DNA from: Lachnospiraceae bacterium
Lineage (GTDB): Bacteria > Bacillota > Clostridia > Lachnospirales > Lachnospiraceae
Direction: 5' to 3'
Length of the DNA: 64,000 nt
Assembly: GCA_017470935.1 (NCBI GenBank)
Contig: JAFUXG010000014.1
Location: 1 to 64,000 of the forward strand
The notes beneath the pieces are model-generated. The model was given only the letters and a program-made list of their open reading frames with translations. It was not told the DNA's origin and did no database searches. Within the stretch, counting starts at the first letter, position 1; every line of letters begins with the position of its first letter. The position numbers and the translations under genes were made by a program. Shown here piece by piece: positions 62,244 through 64,000 of the stretch.

Positions 62244-63191
62244 ATGATATTAACAGCAGCCGCATTAAAGGGGAAAGTGAAGAGGGTAGCCAACAATGAT
62301 GCACGCAGAGCAGAAGTATTGATGAGGATTTTCTTCATGGAGAGATTGCTTGAACGTGTTTCATTATCAAAATATAAAGATAACTTTATTCTAAAGGGCG
62401 GAATGCTTGCATCCTCGTTAATCGGGGTTGACATGCGTACAACAATGGACATGGATACCACGGTTAAGGCATTGCCATTAAATGAAAAAGATATAACAGA
62501 TGTAATTAATGACATATGTTCCGTTGAAATAGAGGATAATATTACATTCGAAATTCAATATGTAGAAAAAATAATGAATGATTTTGAATATCCTGGAGTA
62601 AGACTTCATATACAAGGACATTTTGAAGGCATCAGGCAGCCGATAAAAATTGATGTTTCAACTGATGATGTAATAACGCCTTCTGCTATTGAATATGATT
62701 ATAAGCTTATGTTTGAAGATCGTACTATCCGTATAATGACTTATAATGTAGAAACACTATTGGCAGAAAAATTGCAGACAATATTGAGCAGGGGAATTGC
62801 AAACACAAGACTTAGAGATTATTATGATGTGCATATGATTACCATTAATACTGATTTTTCTTGGGAAACTCTTTCGGAAGCTTTTAATGCAACCTGCAAA
62901 AAGAGAGAAACGATTTTTTCTAAGGAGATAATACAAGAAGAATTACAGCACATAGACATGGACGATAAGATGAAAACAAATTGGGATCTTTTTAGGACAA
63001 AAAATTCTTATGCTGCGGAAATGGAATGGATGGATGTGTTGCGATCCATTAAGGATACTTTAGGTAAAATTGAAGAGCTTGCATTATATCGTTTAAAGCT
63101 TGAAATGGAAAAAGGAGAGAGAGAGCGATTCTTGAGGAAGGCACGATATCCTCAGATGATTAAAAAGAGAATTAAAGTTATAGATTTATAG
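62244..63191 (+). CDS. abiEii: AbiEii/AbiGii-family nucleotidyltransferase toxin
   Basis: The 315-aa protein is a DNA-polymerase-beta-like nucleotidyltransferase of the AbiEii group. Motif I is LKGGMLASSL (GG at 52-53) with the metal-binding pair D69 and D71 in MRTTMDMD; the third acidic residue is D137 in KIDVSTDD; the late family motif is LLAEKLQTILSRG followed by RLRDYYDVH. Members bind GTP and arrest growth, often giving phage resistance. I start it at 62244 where GGAGG at 62228-62232 is placed; the ATG at 62226 overlaps that site. A terminator follows the stop codon at once. Confidence 0.88.
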   Translation: MILTAAALKGKVKRVANNDARRAEVLMRIFFMERLLERVSLSKYKDNFILKGGMLASSLIGVDMRTTMDMDTTVKALPLNEKDITDVINDICSVEIEDNITFEIQYVEKIMNDFEYPGVRLHIQGHFEGIRQPIKIDVSTDDVITPSAIEYDYKLMFEDRTIRIMTYNVETLLAEKLQTILSRGIANTRLRDYYDVHMITINTDFSWETLSEAFNATCKKRETIFSKEIIQEELQHIDMDDKMKTNWDLFRTKNSYAAEMEWMDVLRSIKDTLGKIEELALYRLKLEMEKGERERFLRKARYPQMIKKRIKVIDL

Positions 63192-63194
63192 AAC

Positions 63195-63230
63195 AAGAGC
63201 GGTATCATTTGATATCGCTCTTCTTATTTT
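63195..63230 (+). terminator. Terminator of the abiE operon
   Basis: A 13-bp stem with one G-T pair (63195-63207 with 63210-63222) is followed by a T-rich stretch, starting just after the toxin stop codon. Confidence 0.8.
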
Positions 63231-63331
63231 CACTCTCAAATTATCAACTAATAATATAGTCTGATATAGTATAATTATCGAGCAATTATTCTTAATTGAG
63301 TTATTTTTACGATGAAAGGAAGGATGAAGAT

Positions 63332-63727
63332 ATGTGTAAAGTATATGCTATCGCCTCACAAAAAGGAGGTGTTGGAAAAACATTCACCGCTGAGAGTCTT
63401 GGTATTGGTCTAGCAAATAAAGGGTACAAGGTACTACTAATAGATACTGACTCTCAAGGTTCACTAACAGCCAGTCTTGGTTATACAGAGCCTGACGATA
63501 TGGAGACTACATTATATACAATTATGGCAAATGAGATTAATGATAAAGAGTACGATCATAATACTTTGGGGATATTACATCAAAAGGAAGGTATTGACCT
63601 TCTACCATGTAATATTGAGATGTCAGGGTTAGAATTAACTCTCGTTAGTGTTATGAGCCGGGAGATGGTCCTGAAGCGCTATATTGATACTATGACCGGG
63701 GGAAGATCAGAGAGGCACTTTTCATGA
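63332..63727 (+). pseudogene. ParA-type partition ATPase, truncated
   Basis: The frame opens as a normal ParA/Soj ATPase: deviant Walker A KGGVGKTF at residues 11-18, LLIDTDSQGS, and GIDLLPCNIEMSGLELTL. It stops after 131 aa, right where Walker B (normally DYILIDCPPSL) should begin; the last residues (GGRSERHFS) are unrelated to ParA. Complete ParA proteins have about 250-275 aa. The break is at about 63690-63702, where the reading continues in another frame as an HTH fragment. GAAAGGAAGG precedes the ATG at 63332. It is most likely a nonfunctional remnant of a mobile element's partition gene. Confidence 0.8.
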
Positions 63728-63977
63728 TGTACTATTTGATATTATTGATGAGAAGGGACTCTCAAATAAAGAAGTATATACTTGCTGCAACATAGAACGT
63801 AAGCAGTTTTCAAAAATGCAGTGTAGTCCAAATATGAAGCCGAGTAAGAAATATGTCCTTGCCTTATGCGTTAGGTTGGGGCTTTCATTAGAAGAATCTA
63901 TCAATTTGTTAGGTCGCACTGATAATGCTTTTAACCCTAATGATGCCAGAGATCAGTATGTAAAAGGTTTCATTTAG
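63696..63977 (+). pseudogene. HTH-domain fragment fused to broken parA
   Basis: Directly after the break in parA, frame +3 reads TFHDVLFDIIDEKGLSNKEV, then IERKQFSKMQ, KPSKKYVLALCVRLGLSLEE and SINLLGRTDNAF to a stop at 63975-63977. This matches the C-terminal helix-turn-helix module often found at the end of macro-domain and other defence-type proteins of Firmicutes. It has no start codon or ribosome binding site of its own and its expected C-terminus is altered. It looks like the end of a different gene joined to parA by deletion or recombination. Confidence 0.7.
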
Positions 63978-64000
63978 CAGGGGTGCGATGACATTTGGCA

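Overview
The window looks like a chromosome segment from a low-to-mid GC gut or rumen Firmicute of the Lachnospiraceae type, possibly Coprococcus- or Butyrivibrio-like. This is inferred from the mix of DUF6273 and BspA-like surface proteins, Cna_B/SpaA adhesins ending in a KTGD-type anchor, lysine-rich fibronectin/Ig modules, GGAGG ribosome binding sites and canonical sigma-A promoters. The species cannot be fixed from the sequence. I saw no rRNA, tRNA, CRISPR array or insertion-sequence transposase.

Layout. 1-4020: a nested inverted repeat, an XRE-AbrB regulator, a HicAB toxin-antitoxin pair, a HerA-like ATPase and an unknown gene. 4024-22305: signalling and envelope genes. These are a membrane EAL protein, an ECF sigma/DUF4179 anti-sigma pair, a sigma factor fused to its own membrane anchor, a DUF6273 surface protein, an AAA ATPase with 33-bp promoter repeats, a penicillin-recognising serine hydrolase, a ParE-type toxin with a 56-aa antitoxin, an Ig-amidase, an HD-GYP/GGDEF protein, a small coiled-coil protein and a second membrane EAL protein. 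22488-37092: two paralogous giant adhesins of 1632 and about 3040 aa with isopeptide-type Cna_B/SpaA domains. 37258-39526: a zinc/manganese-type ABC ATPase and permease followed by an OB-fold lipoprotein instead of the usual binding protein. 39593-54784: more exported proteins, namely a BspA-like protein, a second serine hydrolase, a CAP protein, a large GH9 cellulase, a tyrosine-rich repeat protein and a fibronectin type III protein. 55132-61167: an Rpn-type nuclease, a membrane protein carrying four FliM-like DEIAALF motifs, an unknown helical protein, phosphate acetyltransferase and a PaaK-family CoA ligase. 61511-63977: an AbiE type IV toxin-antitoxin operon and a broken ParA joined to an unrelated HTH fragment.

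How it fits together. More than half of the window encodes exported proteins. Two serine hydrolases and an amidase could remodel the wall through which these proteins pass. Three c-di-GMP-type enzymes lie within 18 kb; their conserved motifs point mainly to c-di-GMP degradation, which suggests (inference) that adhesion or surface behaviour is controlled by this messenger. Three toxin-antitoxin loci, inverted-repeat elements and the chimeric ParA mark the accessory parts. Most genes are single units closed by strong hairpin terminators; the clear operons are hicAB, sigma/anti-sigma, the ABC transporter trio, pta-CoA ligase and abiE.
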